Below the pieces are notes generated by a model. It was not told where the DNA came from, searched no databases, and saw nothing but the letters and a program-made list of their open reading frames with translations. A stretch of 64,000 nucleotides of DNA, from NCBI RefSeq assembly GCF_030384665.1, contig NC_083679.1, forward strand, positions 186,001 to 250,000, given 5' to 3'. This document shows, piece after piece, positions 10,306 to 22,728 of this stretch (position 1 is its first letter; every line of letters starts with the position of its first letter). The position numbers were made by a program, and so were the translations under genes. Source of the DNA: Lodderomyces elongisporus (lineage: Eukaryota > Ascomycota > Pichiomycetes > Serinales > Debaryomycetaceae).

Positions 10306-11212
10306 GCAACAATAATTAGTTGGTTGTCAATTTATACTGGTAAGGAACAAAAAATATAAAAAATAAAAGGGGAAAACAATATTTTTTGTGTGTTTGCAAA
10401 GAAAATGTTCTCTTGTAGCGAATCAATTGTGTAAGTATCAAGGGCTAGAGAGGAGACATAGAAATTGCATACTATGCATTTCATCATTCTCTGAGCATTT
10501 ATTTATGTCATACCATTCTTATCTTACGTGGAGGTTATTTACAGTAGTCAGCCACTCAATGAAGAGAAAAAGACAAAATGAAATTCAGCAATGATTAACA
10601 ACAACAACAACAACAGCAACAACAGCAACAACAGCACTTTCCGGGCTTTTTTCTTTGTCTTTGTAAATATTTATAACTGATTGACAAATAGAGATGGGAA
10701 TAATACAAGAGAAGTCTGTAATATTAAAGACTTGTTTAACCACGAGGTTTAAAGGGTCTACTAAATTGGTTTGCTTTTTTTAAATTGTTGGATTGGATTC
10801 ACGGGGTTTCAATATTTTTTTCTTTCCATTTCGGTCAGAACCCCCACCCCCCTTTTTTATTCCTTTTTTTTCCTTTTTCTTTTCACTACCTTTTTTTTGC
10901 TCGCATTGATTACCCGAAGGCCCCAATACCTACGATTTCTCAAACGCCGTTTATCATCACATAACGGACATTAGTCATCTTCACTACAATCTTATATCCT
11001 CGAAACCCTCTATTTCTTTCTCCCTTCCCCGCCAAAGGAAAAAAAGAAAAAAAGAAAAAAAGAAAAAGGATAAAACAGCAAATAAAAGATATAAACATAT
11101 ATCTATATTTATATACATAAATTGGTGAAGTTATATGTCCAAGATTCATAGAAGTTCCTCTTCGGTTCGTTACAGACTCTCTGTTCCTCAACACTTCTGT
11201 CTCTAGTTTAAG
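10306..11212. other. Intergenic between MFS and kinase genes
   Basis: AT-rich, with a short CAA/CAG repeat near 10600-10635 and polypyrimidine tracts near 10840-10900. AAAAAG repeats at 11038-11068 lie in the probable kinase leader. No gene or RNA recognised. Confidence 0.8.
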
Positions 11213-12490
11213 ATGGATTCTCAAACAATAAATTCTGATAATCTCCTTAGCGCGCCTCAGACGCATCGACTGACTAGCCCCACCACAAATGAAGATACCC
11301 CATTGCCTTCAATACCAAACTTTGATCAATTGCCATCCATTGGCACAGAGTACCATAAATCATCATCCAAACCCTTGTACGAAGGTGCAAATGGTATAAT
11401 CTATAAGGGATGCGACTCGGCACGCACCACCGCCATCGTAATCAAACAGATCAAACAGAAACCACACCATCCGTTCCAGCAGTATTTGCAATCTGTGGCG
11501 CGCGAATACGAAAACATGAAGATGTGTAATCATAAGACCATAATGCCCATTTTGGGACTTGCAAAAATGGATCACACTTCTTCACATAATACACAATCCC
11601 CTTGCTCTACGACTTCAAGACCGTCATCATCATCTTCGTCAAGACCAGAATCAAGACTGGAAAAAAGATCGGACTCAAGTCTATCGTTGGTAGATGGTGG
11701 ATCACAACAACCGCAATCATATGATCTCACCTTGATCTTGCCATATTATCCTCGTGGCGACTTGCTAGATATTCTCTCGCGTTCTAGGCGGTTCAAAGTT
11801 GAGATTTCAACAAACATCAAGGATGCTTTGTTCAAACAGATTGTCAAAGGAGTCGATTATCTCCACTCGAAAAACATTGTGCATCGTGATTTAAAGCCGG
11901 AGAATATATTGGTGAATAATGAAGGCGTGGTTAAGATTTCAGATTTTGGATACAGCATCGATCTCAATAATCCAACATTTATCCAATCGCAGTTTCAGCA
12001 AGAGCCCCATGATATAATCTCGGGAACAAACTCATTTAAAGCCCCTGAGATATTTCAGCTCGAATTAGACTTGGAGAGGTTGAGTGTTCCACAGTTTAGA
12101 CAACACTCGCACGATTTCCAGGACTACAAGTTTCTGGACTTGTGGGCATTGGGCATTTGCTACTTTGTCATCTTTTTGATGAAATCACCATGGTCAACAG
12201 CAAATGCAGCAGACTTGAAGAACCACACATATGCAAAGTACGCCAAAAATTATCCACGCACAAAAGAACAATGGAAAAACCTTTTATCTGACTTGAACCA
12301 TAATCGACTAGTCAATGATTCATCGGCACTACAGTTGTTTAAAAGCTTGCATTATGACTCAAGAGAGTGTATCTTGGGGATATTGAATCCAAAAAAAGAA
12401 GAGCGAACAACAACCAAAGAATTGTTGTTGGGTAGCTGGCTTGCTCAAGTGTACGGTGACCCGAAAGATTTGATCAAATTGATGAAATAA
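11213..12490 (+). CDS. Divergent serine/threonine protein kinase, orthologue unassigned
   Basis: A protein of 425 residues whose kinase domain covers about 55-410. The nucleotide loop is degenerate ([11 protein letters not shown], residues 56-66) rather than GxGxxG. The VIK lysine is K78. The catalytic loop is HRDLKPEN (H224-N231), the metal site is DFG (D244-G246), and APE follows at 277-279, so it should be catalytically competent. An insertion of about 50 residues rich in S, R and N (121-169) separates the C-helix region from [17 protein letters not shown]. The N-terminal 50 residues are S/T/P-rich. HRDLKPEN rather than HRDLKLDN argues against the Hal5/Npr1 group. I do not recognise the specific orthologue. 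ATG at 11213 is the first in frame. Confidence 0.85.
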   Translation: MDSQTINSDNLLSAPQTHRLTSPTTNEDTPLPSIPNFDQLPSIGTEYHKSSSKPLYEGANGIIYKGCDSARTTAIVIKQIKQKPHHPFQQYLQSVAREYENMKMCNHKTIMPILGLAKMDHTSSHNTQSPCSTTSRPSSSSSSRPESRLEKRSDSSLSLVDGGSQQPQSYDLTLILPYYPRGDLLDILSRSRRFKVEISTNIKDALFKQIVKGVDYLHSKNIVHRDLKPENILVNNEGVVKISDFGYSIDLNNPTFIQSQFQQEPHDIISGTNSFKAPEIFQLELDLERLSVPQFRQHSHDFQDYKFLDLWALGICYFVIFLMKSPWSTANAADLKNHTYAKYAKNYPRTKEQWKNLLSDLNHNRLVNDSSALQLFKSLHYDSRECILGILNPKKEERTTTKELLLGSWLAQVYGDPKDLIKLMK

Positions 12491-13785
12491 TGATTGAAAT
12501 TAGACTTTTAGTATAGATGCCAAACGTGGAAGCAACCAAATGTGGTGGAGCAACAATAAACTAACGCACTGTTTGATATGCAACTTCCAACTCTCTATCT
12601 TTCATAATCCACAATTTATTAGTATACCTCTTTCGTATATTCTTATCTTGTACATGAATCCACCTCTCATTTCATACTCATGTTGTATATAAAATAACTT
12701 GCGAATGTATTACGATTCTACTATATAGTCTATGACTATAAGTCTCTCCAGAGCCAAATCTATTATTTCTTAAATGTTCCATTATCATTATTCGTATTCT
12801 TTTTGATAATTTTTTTTTTTTTTGCTTTTTGTAGATTGTCATTTTCAATCTTTACCTTGTTTGATACTCATGTTTTGAATATCCTCATAACAAATCGAAC
12901 CACCACCATCAAACTATTGTGTTATCCGTCTCTAATTCTGCAACCAATTACAACTAATGATCCGACTAGAACCAAGTACTACGAAATAAGTCAGTTTGTA
13001 AACGGTGATTGGCATACATAATTACATCATATTAATGTATTGATAATCATAAAGAATATAAAACATAATATTACACAACATAAATACACATATATAAAAA
13101 GGTTGCACTCACCGTTTTTATGAAAAAGCAGGAATACAAATCATATTAAAACAAAACAAAACAAACAATAAATCCAAAAAAAAAGGAAAAGAAAAACATA
13201 AAAAAGATAATCACACAATAGCTTCAGCACAAGCTTGTATTTTTCAATTTTTTTTTTTTTTTGGATCCCTAAACAGTATGTGTGTATAAAACACAACAAT
13301 CTTGAAACAAAATCCAAAGGGAAAATGTAAAAAGGTTTTTTGACAAATGAAAACAAAATAATGAACAATAAACATGAACAAACTCATGAACAAACTCATG
13401 AACAAACTCATGAAAGTTTTCGTGAAAAAATCTGGTAGACTAGCAACACCAAAAATTTGTGATACTCAAATGCAAAACAAAACAATGAAAATAAAACAAC
13501 TGTGAAAAACTGAAGAAAAAAAAATAAAGAATGCTTCAGACACGGACAAAAAGAAGCGCGTGTGGTAGGAGAAGAAACAAAAAAGCATGTGTGAAAGGTG
13601 AAAAATGACAAAGTGGACGTGGGTCAAGAAAATAATTTGAAACAAGACTCATTGGTGGCTGCAAATGTTGAAACCACTTAGGACAAGATGACAAGATGAT
13701 AAGAAACCAAAAGCATCAAAATCAATAAAACCAGAGAACCAAATAAATAGCATATACAATAATCCGACTTGTATAATGTTTAATC
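12491..13785. other. Convergent intergenic between kinase and WHI3
   Basis: The 3' regions of two converging genes; AT-rich, with a 12-base tandem repeat at 13377-13412 and A/T homopolymers. An open frame near 12830-13018 lacks an ATG. Nothing else recognised. Confidence 0.8.
13377..13412. repeat. 12-bp minisatellite, AACAAACTCATG x3
   Basis: Three exact tandem copies of AACAAACTCATG, in the presumed 3' region of WHI3. Confidence 0.95.
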
Positions 13786-16251
13786 TCACTTGGAATAGGC
13801 ATAATTATAACCATTCCCAATGCTATTGCCAGGGCCATTATTATTCAGATTCGGGTCCACAGAAGACCCTTGGACACCAACACCATTGCCATTGCCATTG
13901 CCATTGCTGCTGCTGTTGATGATGCTGTTGTTATTACTATTGTTGTTGTTGTTGTTGTTGTTGTTATTATTGGTTCTTCGGGCATTTCCAGGACCTCTAA
14001 CTCCTAACGGATTCTTTGAGAAGCTCAATCGAATTCCGCCTTTTGCATTCAAACCTTGAGGTCTGGGCAATGCAGCCCCATATAGTTCGGCAAGAGCTCT
14101 TGTAGCATGAGCAACATCTTCAAACTCGACAAAACACATGGGACCGTGATTGTGGCTACTCGTGGTACTAGCTCCACCATTACCATTGGTTCCTGTTGAT
14201 GATGAGGGGGTCGCGTTTTTAGTTCTGAATGACAATCTCCTAAACCCCTTTTGTGGTGCGAATAAAGTACGCAATTCCGTCTCAGTGGCATCAGGTGGTA
14301 AATTACCTACATAAAGCGTATTACATGGTGGGTTCTGATCAGCAGGGTTTGCAGGAGGGGGCACCCTAGCCAAAAGTGACAAGTCTGGAATTGCATCCTT
14401 CGATGCAGAAGCAGACGCAGAAGAAGGTGCTGATACCGCCGAGGCGGAGTTGAGGCGTACAGCAGAAGGGCTAGTCTGGTGTGCCGGTGAGTTGGAAACC
14501 ACCAGTTGAGCACCATATGTATTTGATTGACCATTTTTGAGGTCTGGGGGTTGAGACAGAGCATTCGGCTGCAGTGAACTTTGTTGCAATGTTGGTCTCA
14601 TCCCCGTAGTGACACTGAATCCGCTAGTAGTCTGCGGTTGCGGCTGCAGTTGCAGTTGCAGAATTTGACTATGCAATGATGACGACAGCTGTGGCTGTTG
14701 TTGTTGTTGTTGTTGCTGTTGCAGAGGGTTCTGCGGGTCTTCTTGTTTCTGTTTCTGTTTCTGTTTTTGCAATTGCAGTTGCAGTTGCAGTTGCAGTTGC
14801 AGTGGTTGATTCAGAGTCGGATTTAGATTCACATTCTGCGATTGTTGCCCAGGGCCAAAGAATGAACCAGAAGATGTTCTGCGACGTTCCGGTGGTGGTG
14901 CTTGTAGTGCAAAATTGGAACCATTCTGATTATTCACCAGTAACCATTCCTGGTTAATGTTGGGATGCACAGTTGGACTTTGATGATCGGGCCCAATTGC
15001 ACCTCCTGAAATATTCAGTGGGAGCTGCAGTTGGTTCTGTAAATAGTGCTGCTGCTGCTGCTGCTGAGAAGGGCCGGACCACGAATCTCTCACCAAGTCG
15101 TCGTAGTCCCTAGCATCATTTTGTGACTCCATAAGTAACAAAGATTTACCTGTGACTTCGTTGTAATCAAAACCTAAGTTGCCCCTAGACAATGATGGAG
15201 CAGAAGTCGAGCTACTAGCAATATTAGAGTGGTCAGGCACAGGCTGCTTGTTTTGCAAAGGGTATGATTGGTGTAAGTTTGGATTGTGATGAGTTTGACC
15301 TTGATGTAATGGCATGTTCAGCTGTTGCTGTTGCTGTTGCTGTTGTTGTTGCTGTTGTTGTAGAGCACTATCCTGACTAAACGGGTCACTAAAAACAAAC
15401 CTGGACCTATTGTTATTCAAGGGCTGTCTGTTTTTCTCAAGAATGTCAAATGGTATAATTGGATTTTGAGTTTGCTGAAACTGCTCTGGATGCGTCTGCT
15501 GTTGTTGCTGTTGCTGTTGTTGCTGTTGCTGTTGTTGTTGTTGTTGTAATTGGTGGTGGCGATGTTGATGTTGTCCAATATGTTGAGGCAAATTAAAATT
15601 TTGACCTGCTATAGCTGGTGGTGAAATGTGCTCTGATGTAGGTGATAATTTCATGGCATTGAATGCCATTTGGGTTGTGGCAAGGTTTGTTGGCGACATA
15701 AAATTCGGCGAGTTTTCGAATTCAACAGATATGGGGGGATATTCGTAGCCAAATATTCTTTGGCCATCTAGTAATTTCCCTGTAGTGATGCAAGTGTTGA
15801 GGTCCCGAAATAATGCAAATATTTGTGAGTCCTTGATGTCAATATTGATAATCTCACCAATTACCAAAGAGAATATCAATGAAGCCTCCCTTCTCGTGAT
15901 ATCTAAAGGTAAATTTCGTATCTTCAAAAGTGGGGTTGATGGTGATGTTGGCAATGGGGGCAAATTTTGTTGCAGTTGATGCAGCAGTGACTGTTGTTGT
16001 TGTTGCTGTTGTTGTTGCTGTTGTTGTTGCTGTTGTTGTTGCTGTTGTTGCGTTGGATTGTGTATTAGTCCTGGTGGTAAATTTGACACGTTGCTATTTC
16101 GATGCAGGATGGAATTTCCACCACTGTTATTATTGGTGTGGATAATTCCATTGCTTGTTGCATTCAATGCTTGCGACAGTATATGATTCTGCAGACCATT
16201 ATTCTGATGAGAAAGCGAATTGTATGCTCCAAAAGATGGTTCTGATGACAT
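13786..16251 (-). CDS. WHI3: Whi3-type RNA-binding protein with Q-rich low-complexity regions
   Basis: 821 residues. A degenerate RRM-like block near 107-180 begins [21 protein letters not shown] canonical RRM near the C-terminus (about 640-735) has RNP2 [19 protein letters not shown] and RNP1-like [16 protein letters not shown], followed by [14 protein letters not shown], a signature of the Whi3 family. Between them are three or more poly-Q tracts (the longest about 20), a [12 protein letters not shown] stretch, and a poly-N run after the RRM. In S. cerevisiae Whi3 binds CLN3 and other mRNAs, tunes cell size at Start and forms condensates through its Q-rich region (established). The same biology here is inference. 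Upstream lies a 3.6 kb non-coding stretch shared with TRS33. Confidence 0.93.
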   Translation of the reverse strand: MSSEPSFGAYNSLSHQNNGLQNHILSQALNATSNGIIHTNNNSGGNSILHRNSNVSNLPPGLIHNPTQQQQQQQQQQQQQQQQQQQQSLLHQLQQNLPPLPTSPSTPLLKIRNLPLDITRREASLIFSLVIGEIINIDIKDSQIFALFRDLNTCITTGKLLDGQRIFGYEYPPISVEFENSPNFMSPTNLATTQMAFNAMKLSPTSEHISPPAIAGQNFNLPQHIGQHQHRHHQLQQQQQQQQQQQQQQQQQTHPEQFQQTQNPIIPFDILEKNRQPLNNNRSRFVFSDPFSQDSALQQQQQQQQQQQQQLNMPLHQGQTHHNPNLHQSYPLQNKQPVPDHSNIASSSTSAPSLSRGNLGFDYNEVTGKSLLLMESQNDARDYDDLVRDSWSGPSQQQQQQHYLQNQLQLPLNISGGAIGPDHQSPTVHPNINQEWLLVNNQNGSNFALQAPPPERRRTSSGSFFGPGQQSQNVNLNPTLNQPLQLQLQLQLQLQKQKQKQKQEDPQNPLQQQQQQQQQPQLSSSLHSQILQLQLQPQPQTTSGFSVTTGMRPTLQQSSLQPNALSQPPDLKNGQSNTYGAQLVVSNSPAHQTSPSAVRLNSASAVSAPSSASASASKDAIPDLSLLARVPPPANPADQNPPCNTLYVGNLPPDATETELRTLFAPQKGFRRLSFRTKNATPSSSTGTNGNGGASTTSSHNHGPMCFVEFEDVAHATRALAELYGAALPRPQGLNAKGGIRLSFSKNPLGVRGPGNARRTNNNNNNNNNNNSNNNSIINSSSNGNGNGNGVGVQGSSVDPNLNNNGPGNSIGNGYNYAYSK

Positions 16252-19095
16252 TGTAGATGCGTTGAGATGTGAGTGGAGATATGAATGGTGATATGAGTTG
16301 AGATGTGTATTCGAGATAACTCTAGTTATTTGTGTGTTGTCTGGCTTAGTTGGGGATGGAAGAATCGAAAAGGTGATTTGATTTGCTGGGTAATTAATGT
16401 TTCAGATGCCTGTATAAATGTGCGTAGACTTAGAAAATTCTGAAACTTGAAGAAACTATACAGACAATGATACTTGATTGGTAGTCTTTCCTTCTTTTTT
16501 TTTCTTGCGATTGGGATTCTTTCTGGCACTCCTCCTTTTGTTTCCGTTTGAATTGAATGAGTTTAGTGTACCAATCGGGTCTACTAAATATCCTACCTTG
16601 ATTTAGGCTGTTTAACTGTTGTCTTCTAATCCAAATAAGAAGCAATCTTTGTTCCACTTGATGTGTACTGAAAACTAAAGTAAAATATAAAAAATAGGGG
16701 ATTTAAGCTGGTGAAATGATAATTGTATATCTCTAGCTGGTCTTAAAAAGTTGGTAAAGACAAATTTTTACCAGTGTTTACCGATGTGTAAAAGTGGAGT
16801 GTCTCTTGGTTTATGGGAAAGCTAAAGCTGGCTAAAAAGATGAAACCTTCTACTCTATAATGTGTGTGCGTAGAGGGCGGAAGACGGAGAGTGAATGTCG
16901 TTTTAAATATATGGAGGTATAAGAAACGTGGATATTGGCAGGAAGTGGTAAAGTCAGGAAATAGTTTGATATTGAATAATGCCTCTAGTTAATATGATGA
17001 TTATTGAAGTCAACTGTAAAAAAGTGTCAATGTTGGACCAGTGTCAATAGGTCGTATGTACTTTAACTTGATGTCTAGTTTATGCTTGAATTTATTAGTG
17101 ATGGAACAAATATCAAGATGAAGATAATGTTGACGTTTTCGTTGCTGATGTTGTTATTGATGGAGGTGGAGGCAGTCGTGGTATAAGTATTAATGACGTT
17201 GATGTATAGGTATAAGTTGAATGGTTTGATTGAAAGTGTGCCTTCTTTTTTTTTTCTAATTTGTATTTTTAAATTAAAAAATTTTGGTGTCACTTTCTTA
17301 TGACCTTTTTTTTCCTCTCCTTCTTTATTTTGGCTGTTGTTCTCTCCGGTTTTTTCTGTTTTTTTTTTTATTATTATTATTCTTTATGTTTTGTCTCTCG
17401 TTCTCCTTCTCGTTCTCGTTCTTGTACTTGTTGTGTTATTGTGTTATTGTGTTATTCTATTTCTGTTTTGTATGTGTACACTATGTTGTCTTTGATGTAT
17501 CTTGTGTCGGTTTTGTGCGTAATGCGAATAATAAATAGTAAATTATGGATGATGTATAATAATGTATGCAACGATAAAACTTTGTATGTGCGTGGATCGT
17601 GTAAACCAAAGAAGAGATTGAGAAGAAATAAAATGAAGAAGAAGGGAAGGAGGGAGGGGGGAAGAATAGAATTTAGAGACGGATAAAGAGAGAGAGAGAT
17701 AGGAATATAAAACGGAGGAGGAGAAGAACGATAAGAATGAAAGGGATGAAAATTCTGCTACGAGTCATTGAAAAGGATTCGGTGCACTTTATAAAGCTAC
17801 AATTATACATATATATATATCTATTTGTTTGTGTGTATCAGCATGTGTATATCCTAAGCGATTATTGTTGTACATGTCAAGGTTGTATATCTCGGCTAAG
17901 CACACATGTGGAACCTACTGGTTACACGGAGAGTAGTGCACTTGTGTCTAAATTATCCCTGATACTTACTGCTTCTTATTTATACTTCATATATATTTTT
18001 TTTTATTTTTTTAATTTCTAATTGTTAATTTTCAAATTTTTTTTTTAATTTATAACTTGTTTTATATTCCCTCCAGTTTGTATAGATGGCCAATCGTACT
18101 TCTACTCGATTCTACAAGCACCAAACCTTGCTAGGACTTAAAATGGTGGGAAAGTCAGTATTGATAGGGAAGTACCATTTCTGGAGTTGCTTTTCGGTTG
18201 GATCATATTGGTTTTCTTCATTATTTATCAGTGTGTTAGTGTACTAGAAAAAAACCACTAATTCCATCATCCTCTCGACACAGTGGTAGAGTCCCCATAA
18301 CCGTGGTACCAGCAGGGAGATCACGTCCAGCGTCCCTTTTTTTATTTTCTTTTTACACTGTAGCTCATGCTCATGCCATTTCTCTACCTATTCAATTCCT
18401 TTCTTTCCTATAACGTAGCTAAAATAGAGAAAAAATGAATGCATTCAAGATTCTTGTCAAATCATCGTTTTTTCTTCGCGAACAGGATAATTCGACAACC
18501 ATATCCAATTGAGAAATAAAAAAGGCTTCATCATCACAACAACACTCGTATCTTGATAAATACACAAGCCATTCTCTTCGACCTATTTATTTACTTCCGT
18601 TTTTTTTTTATTTAATTTGCCTAATAATTATTTGGTATTTCGGGCTTATTCAACTGGGTCGCAGCTAGTTGTAATTCGAGAAGTACGAAAAAATTGAGGT
18701 GGAGGAAGCGGAAGGGAAACGGAGGGACAGTGCGGAGGGCGGAGGGCGGAGAGAGTGTGTATGTGTGTGTGGTAGGACGAGAGACGAAAATTAGAAATAC
18801 TAAAATGAAAAAAATGAAAAAAAAAAAGTTCACAATAGTAATAGGAATGATAATCATAATAAATAAATGAATATATAAAAAAAAAAGAGAATAAATTAAA
18901 AACAAATAAAAAAATAAAAAAATTGGCGGAAATTCAGTTTGCCCCGTTTTGTCTTGTTGCAATGTTTATCCACCTATGCACGACTTTTGATGGACGCGTT
19001 GTCGCAAATGTTTTGTCTTTTTTTTTAAATCATACATACTTATTTCTATTCTGCTTTTCCTACTCTTTCGCGACACAGATGTCATTCCCACGTTA

Positions 19096-19103
19096 CACGT
19101 GAC
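19096..19103. promoter_or_regulatory. CACGTGAC E-box (Cbf1-type) between WHI3 and TRS33
   Basis: CACGTG followed by AC, the usual Cbf1-type core, about 700 bases upstream of the TRS33 ATG. Single occurrence; function inferred only. Confidence 0.35.
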
Positions 19104-19130
19104 CCACATTATTGTTAAGATGTGTAAATA

Positions 19131-19166
19131 ATATATACATATATATATATATGTATATACATATAT
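19131..19166. repeat. TA-rich palindromic repeat
   Basis: Alternating TA with TACATA/TATGTA interruptions that make it nearly self-complementary. Confidence 0.8.
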
Positions 19167-19805
19167 GTGTTGCGAAGGACTAACTTTGCAAATGGGACAA
19201 TTAGCGCTCAAAGCAGAACAAGCGCAATAAACCATATAAGTTCTTTAAATATTTCTTCATTAGCTACACTTAGTATACATAAAAGGTACCCAAAGTATAT
19301 TTAGATAAAGAGCTCGTTGTTTTCAGTAATAACCTTCCAAAATATAACAATCAGTCTTGTTTTGTCTTTAGTAATCTCTTTGCTCTGGTTCAATTTCACT
19401 TTTTCTTTTCAATCTTCCTCTGTTTTTCTCAGTTGTTTTTCTTGTTTTTTTTTTTTGTCTGTTTCCCCGCCCCTCTTCTCGCCTTTGTAAGAAAATGGAA
19501 AGAGGAATTCACAACGATTGGGAAGCGCAAACTATGCGAAAAACAGAAATACTCACCAATCTTGACCTCAATCTCTACCAAATCAATTTGTAAAATCTAC
19601 TTCTACTGTTGGTTCGCTCAGTTTATATCGGCCAATCTACTTTTCTTCTTCATTTAAACTCCCTACCACTTCCCACACATCAATCTTTTATATTTTACTT
19701 TACATCCAATAAGCATCATTAATACTTGTGATACCTAGTGACTACTAATCAAAGAACTAATATATTAAGATAGTAAAAAGAATCAGAATAAGCAAAGAAA
19801 TAGAA

Positions 19806-20534
19806 ATGTCTGACGACGTGCTAGATACTCAATCTCAAATCAACTACAAATCCCTCCAGTATCTCCTCCAAGAACTTGTCCCAACATCTATCAGAGTCTC
19901 AGCACAACTCCAGAATACATCGGATACATTGAAATCAGCAGATTGCGATATCCAAACCCGAATTGATACTCAGCTTTCCACACAAGTGTTGACGAATACA
20001 AAAACCACGGGTAACATCAATAGCAATGACAATACAAATTCCAATGCTGATATAGCTACCTCCTCTACTGTTAACAATCCCAATACGGCGGATCTTCCGG
20101 GAACAATTCACATATTTGACTCGTATTTGATACACTCTGATGAAACAACAATTCGCATCGACACTTATGGCTACAATTTGGGCCTCAAGATAGCCGAGAT
20201 TCTCCTTTACAAGAACTCCAAGACAAAGATTCTCGATACATTGGATATAATGAAGTTTATTTGCCGAGATGTATGGAAATGCTTTTTTGACAAGCAAATG
20301 GATAATCTACGAACAAACCATCGTGGGACATATGTTTTGGTGGATAACAACTTCAAATTGATCACTACACTAAATAGCGCAAAAGGACTACAGGACACTG
20401 TAACAAAAGCAAAAGCATATCTTTGGTTCCCTTGTGGGGTGATTCGAGGCATCTTGATGAGTTTTGGCGTGGAGGCAAACGTGTCAGCGGAAATCACACA
20501 ATTCCCAGCAGTGATTTTCAACGTTAGGCAATAG
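19806..20534 (+). CDS. TRS33: TRAPP complex subunit Trs33 (BET3 family)
   Basis: 242 residues. The N-terminal helix region (NYKSLQYLLQELVPTSIRVSA) leads into the BET3-like fold: LGLKIAEILLYKN, then LDIMKFICRDVWKCFFDKQMDNLRTNHRGTYVL in succession, and the C-terminal WFPCGVIRGILMSFG strand-helix followed by CHxx-type sequence replaced by ANVSAEITQFP. This order is typical of Trs33/TRAPPC6, a core subunit of TRAPP complexes that act as Rab exchange factors for Ypt1/Ypt31 in ER-Golgi and Golgi traffic. Residues about 50-97 are an N/T/S-rich insertion that has no counterpart in the fold and is probably a disordered loop. ATG at 19806 is preceded by A-rich leader sequence. Confidence 0.9.
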   Translation: MSDDVLDTQSQINYKSLQYLLQELVPTSIRVSAQLQNTSDTLKSADCDIQTRIDTQLSTQVLTNTKTTGNINSNDNTNSNADIATSSTVNNPNTADLPGTIHIFDSYLIHSDETTIRIDTYGYNLGLKIAEILLYKNSKTKILDTLDIMKFICRDVWKCFFDKQMDNLRTNHRGTYVLVDNNFKLITTLNSAKGLQDTVTKAKAYLWFPCGVIRGILMSFGVEANVSAEITQFPAVIFNVRQ

Positions 20535-21225
20535 CATGGAACTAATGTACACATAACTAATATACATACAACTAATATGCATATACGTGTGTTTGTTTGT
20601 ATTAACGTGTCTTTGCAAAAGTACACTATGTGTTTTCTGATCTTTTCTTTTTCACCAATATATTCTAGTCAGTTAAACCTGGGCTCTTTACATATTGATT
20701 GTATGGTGACATTTCTAATACTCTATAATCTCTATGCCAAACACTAAAAAGACTACTTACATTCTGTTTATATTCGTCGTGGTTGAGCATTACCACCACA
20801 TCCACCACAGTATATTCACAAATTATTCGGTGAATAAAGAAAGCCAAGTGAGACAGCAAGAAAAGAGCTCTTTTTCTTGATGCTAGATTCATACTATTTC
20901 ATAAACATTTCTGAACCATATACGTAAAATCTGGGGTAAAAGAAAATAAAACAAAACATAATTAAATTAAAAGTAGTACTTAAAAAATAAGTACTATTAA
21001 TTTGGTCTCACAAAAAAAAGATAAAAAAAAATATGTCACTAAGCAAAAATACTAGTAATCACGCTTTTTTCTAGATCTAGTTTCCAAATCTCACCCCCCT
21101 CCCTCCCCCCAAAGACCTCTCTCTCTTCCAATGTTTACCACTCGCATAGCACATACATATACACATGTACACATGTACACATGTTGAACTAACTATACCA
21201 CAATCCACCTAAAGTCAACACTAAC
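20535..21225. other. Intergenic between TRS33 and IWR1
   Basis: AT-rich, both flanking genes on the plus strand. It ends with C-rich runs (CCCCCCTCCCTCCCCCC, 21094-21110) and an ACACATGT repeat before the IWR1 ATG. No gene recognised. Confidence 0.8.
21161..21184 (+). repeat. ACACATGT x3 in the IWR1 leader/promoter
   Basis: Three exact tandem octamers, each containing the palindrome ACATGT, ending 42 bases before the IWR1 ATG. Confidence 0.9.
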
Positions 21226-21996
21226 ATGACACCCGAGCCACCAAAAATATTACGAATCAAACGAAAAAGAGGCCAAGACCCGTTGCAGGCCCTCATATTG
21301 GAAGACACAAGAAATGTCAAACGGTCGAAACCTTCTACCCCGGCAACTTCGCCACATCCATCTCCTGCACCAACGCCACGGCGGTTCCGGTCGACAGAGA
21401 ATCTCAACTATTTGTTCAAACTATCACGTACTGAGGAAAGCTTACGCACAGCATTGGCAGAATCTGGTGATGCTGAAAACATAGAAGCAACAATTCTCGC
21501 AGAAGCCGCTACTTTGCAACTGGGAGGACATAAAGATAAGCATCTGAGAGCAAATGAGATAAAGCGAAGATTCATCATTCAGCCCAATGCGCTGAGGAAA
21601 ACAAGCCAGGCCGGTTACAAAGATGATTATGGTTATTATGATGATGATGATGATGATGATGATGATAATGGTAGCGGTAGCGGTAGTGGTGGTGGTGGTG
21701 TTCACAAAGAGTATAATTTGGAGAATGGTGGCAGTCTCAAGCTTCCAAATGAATTGTCAAGTATGGTTCAAAGCTATGTTTCCACAGAGGCTTCTTCACC
21801 ACTGCAAAAACGCAAGAGACGAGGCAGAACTGCGGTAATCCAAGAGAATGTAAAACTGTTTAGCTCCCCACCTTTACCATTATCATCTACGTCAAACGAA
21901 AACACTGAACCAAGTACTAACAAATTAGTTCTGGATCTTGGAAACGTTGAGGACAATAACATTGTAAGCAACAATAATAATATCAACAGCAGCAGC

Positions 21997-22053
<57 letters not shown>

Positions 22054-22686
22054 AAGAAAGACAAAAACAATGATGATGACAATGATGATGATGACGCAGA
22101 GTGGGTGTTTGATGTCTACCACTTGACAACAGCTAATGAACCATTGACCTCTGCAAACCACCCAACATCTCAAATTGGTTATATTCGTTTCTTTGACGAC
22201 GACGAAGAGTTATCTCAAAGTTTCCTCAATGCGGAAGATGACGACACTGTGCAAAAGCCAAGCGTTTTAACTGATGATGAGGACTCCAATGCAGAGTCAT
22301 TTTACCAAAATGATTATCCAAGTGATGAGGACGCCGAAGGATTAGATGAACTCAATTCGTTTGATGAAAAGTTTGATAAGCTCAACATAGGTGATGGCGA
22401 TGAAGTAAGTGGAAATGGTGATCTAGCGGAAGAAGACGACTATGGCTACGAGCCCAAAGATGGTATCGGATTCACTGGAGAAGAAGAGTATTTTGATTAT
22501 GGAGAGGTTGAACGATATATGGGCTATCAAGACGAAGAACATTATGCAGATGATGACGATTACAACTCTGATGAACAGGTCTTGAGACGACAACAATTTT
22601 TCAAAAGCGATATAGATGATCCCATTGCTATACACCGCGACCGAATCTTTGGCAAATTAGAGAAAATGATAAATGAACACGAATAA
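21226..22686 (+). CDS. IWR1: Iwr1, RNA polymerase II nuclear import adaptor
   Basis: 486 residues. It begins with the family signature PKILRIKRKRGQDPLQALILE, which holds a basic nuclear localisation stretch. The conserved middle block EWVFDVYHL is followed by IGYIRFFDDDEEL, then the acidic D-S-N-A-E-S-F-Y-Q-N-D-Y-P block that defines Iwr1, and a long acidic tail. Iwr1 binds the assembled polymerase II cleft in the cytoplasm and carries it into the nucleus with importin alpha (established). Two low-complexity insertions, a D/G-rich run at about 137-160 and an N run at about 252-278, make it longer than the S. cerevisiae protein (about 350 residues). Its stop codon is 42 bases from that of RPO41, convergent. 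Confidence 0.92.
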
Positions 22687-22728
22687 AGAGTAGTATATAC
22701 ATTGAACGAGTAAATGTATGTAGGTTTG

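Larger units (their letters stand above)
16252..19805. other. Long divergent intergenic region between WHI3 and TRS33
   Basis: 3.55 kb with no convincing gene. It holds T/C-rich tracts near 17290-17460, a TTATTGTG repeat at 17431-17456, a TA palindromic stretch at 19131-19166 and one CACGTGAC word at 19096-19103. Size and position suggest long 5' leaders or a large promoter for WHI3. A GTGGTAGAG word near 18284 is tRNA D-arm-like but has no matching T arm. Confidence 0.7.

Noticed and set aside
13820..16145. Plus-strand frames rich in L, V and A opposite WHI3
   Set aside because: They are complements of the CAA/CAG and AAC codon runs of WHI3 on the minus strand.
18274..18345. tRNA-like stretch with GTGGTAGAG and terminal T run
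   Set aside because: The D-arm-like word is isolated; no T-loop consensus or acceptor pairing could be found.
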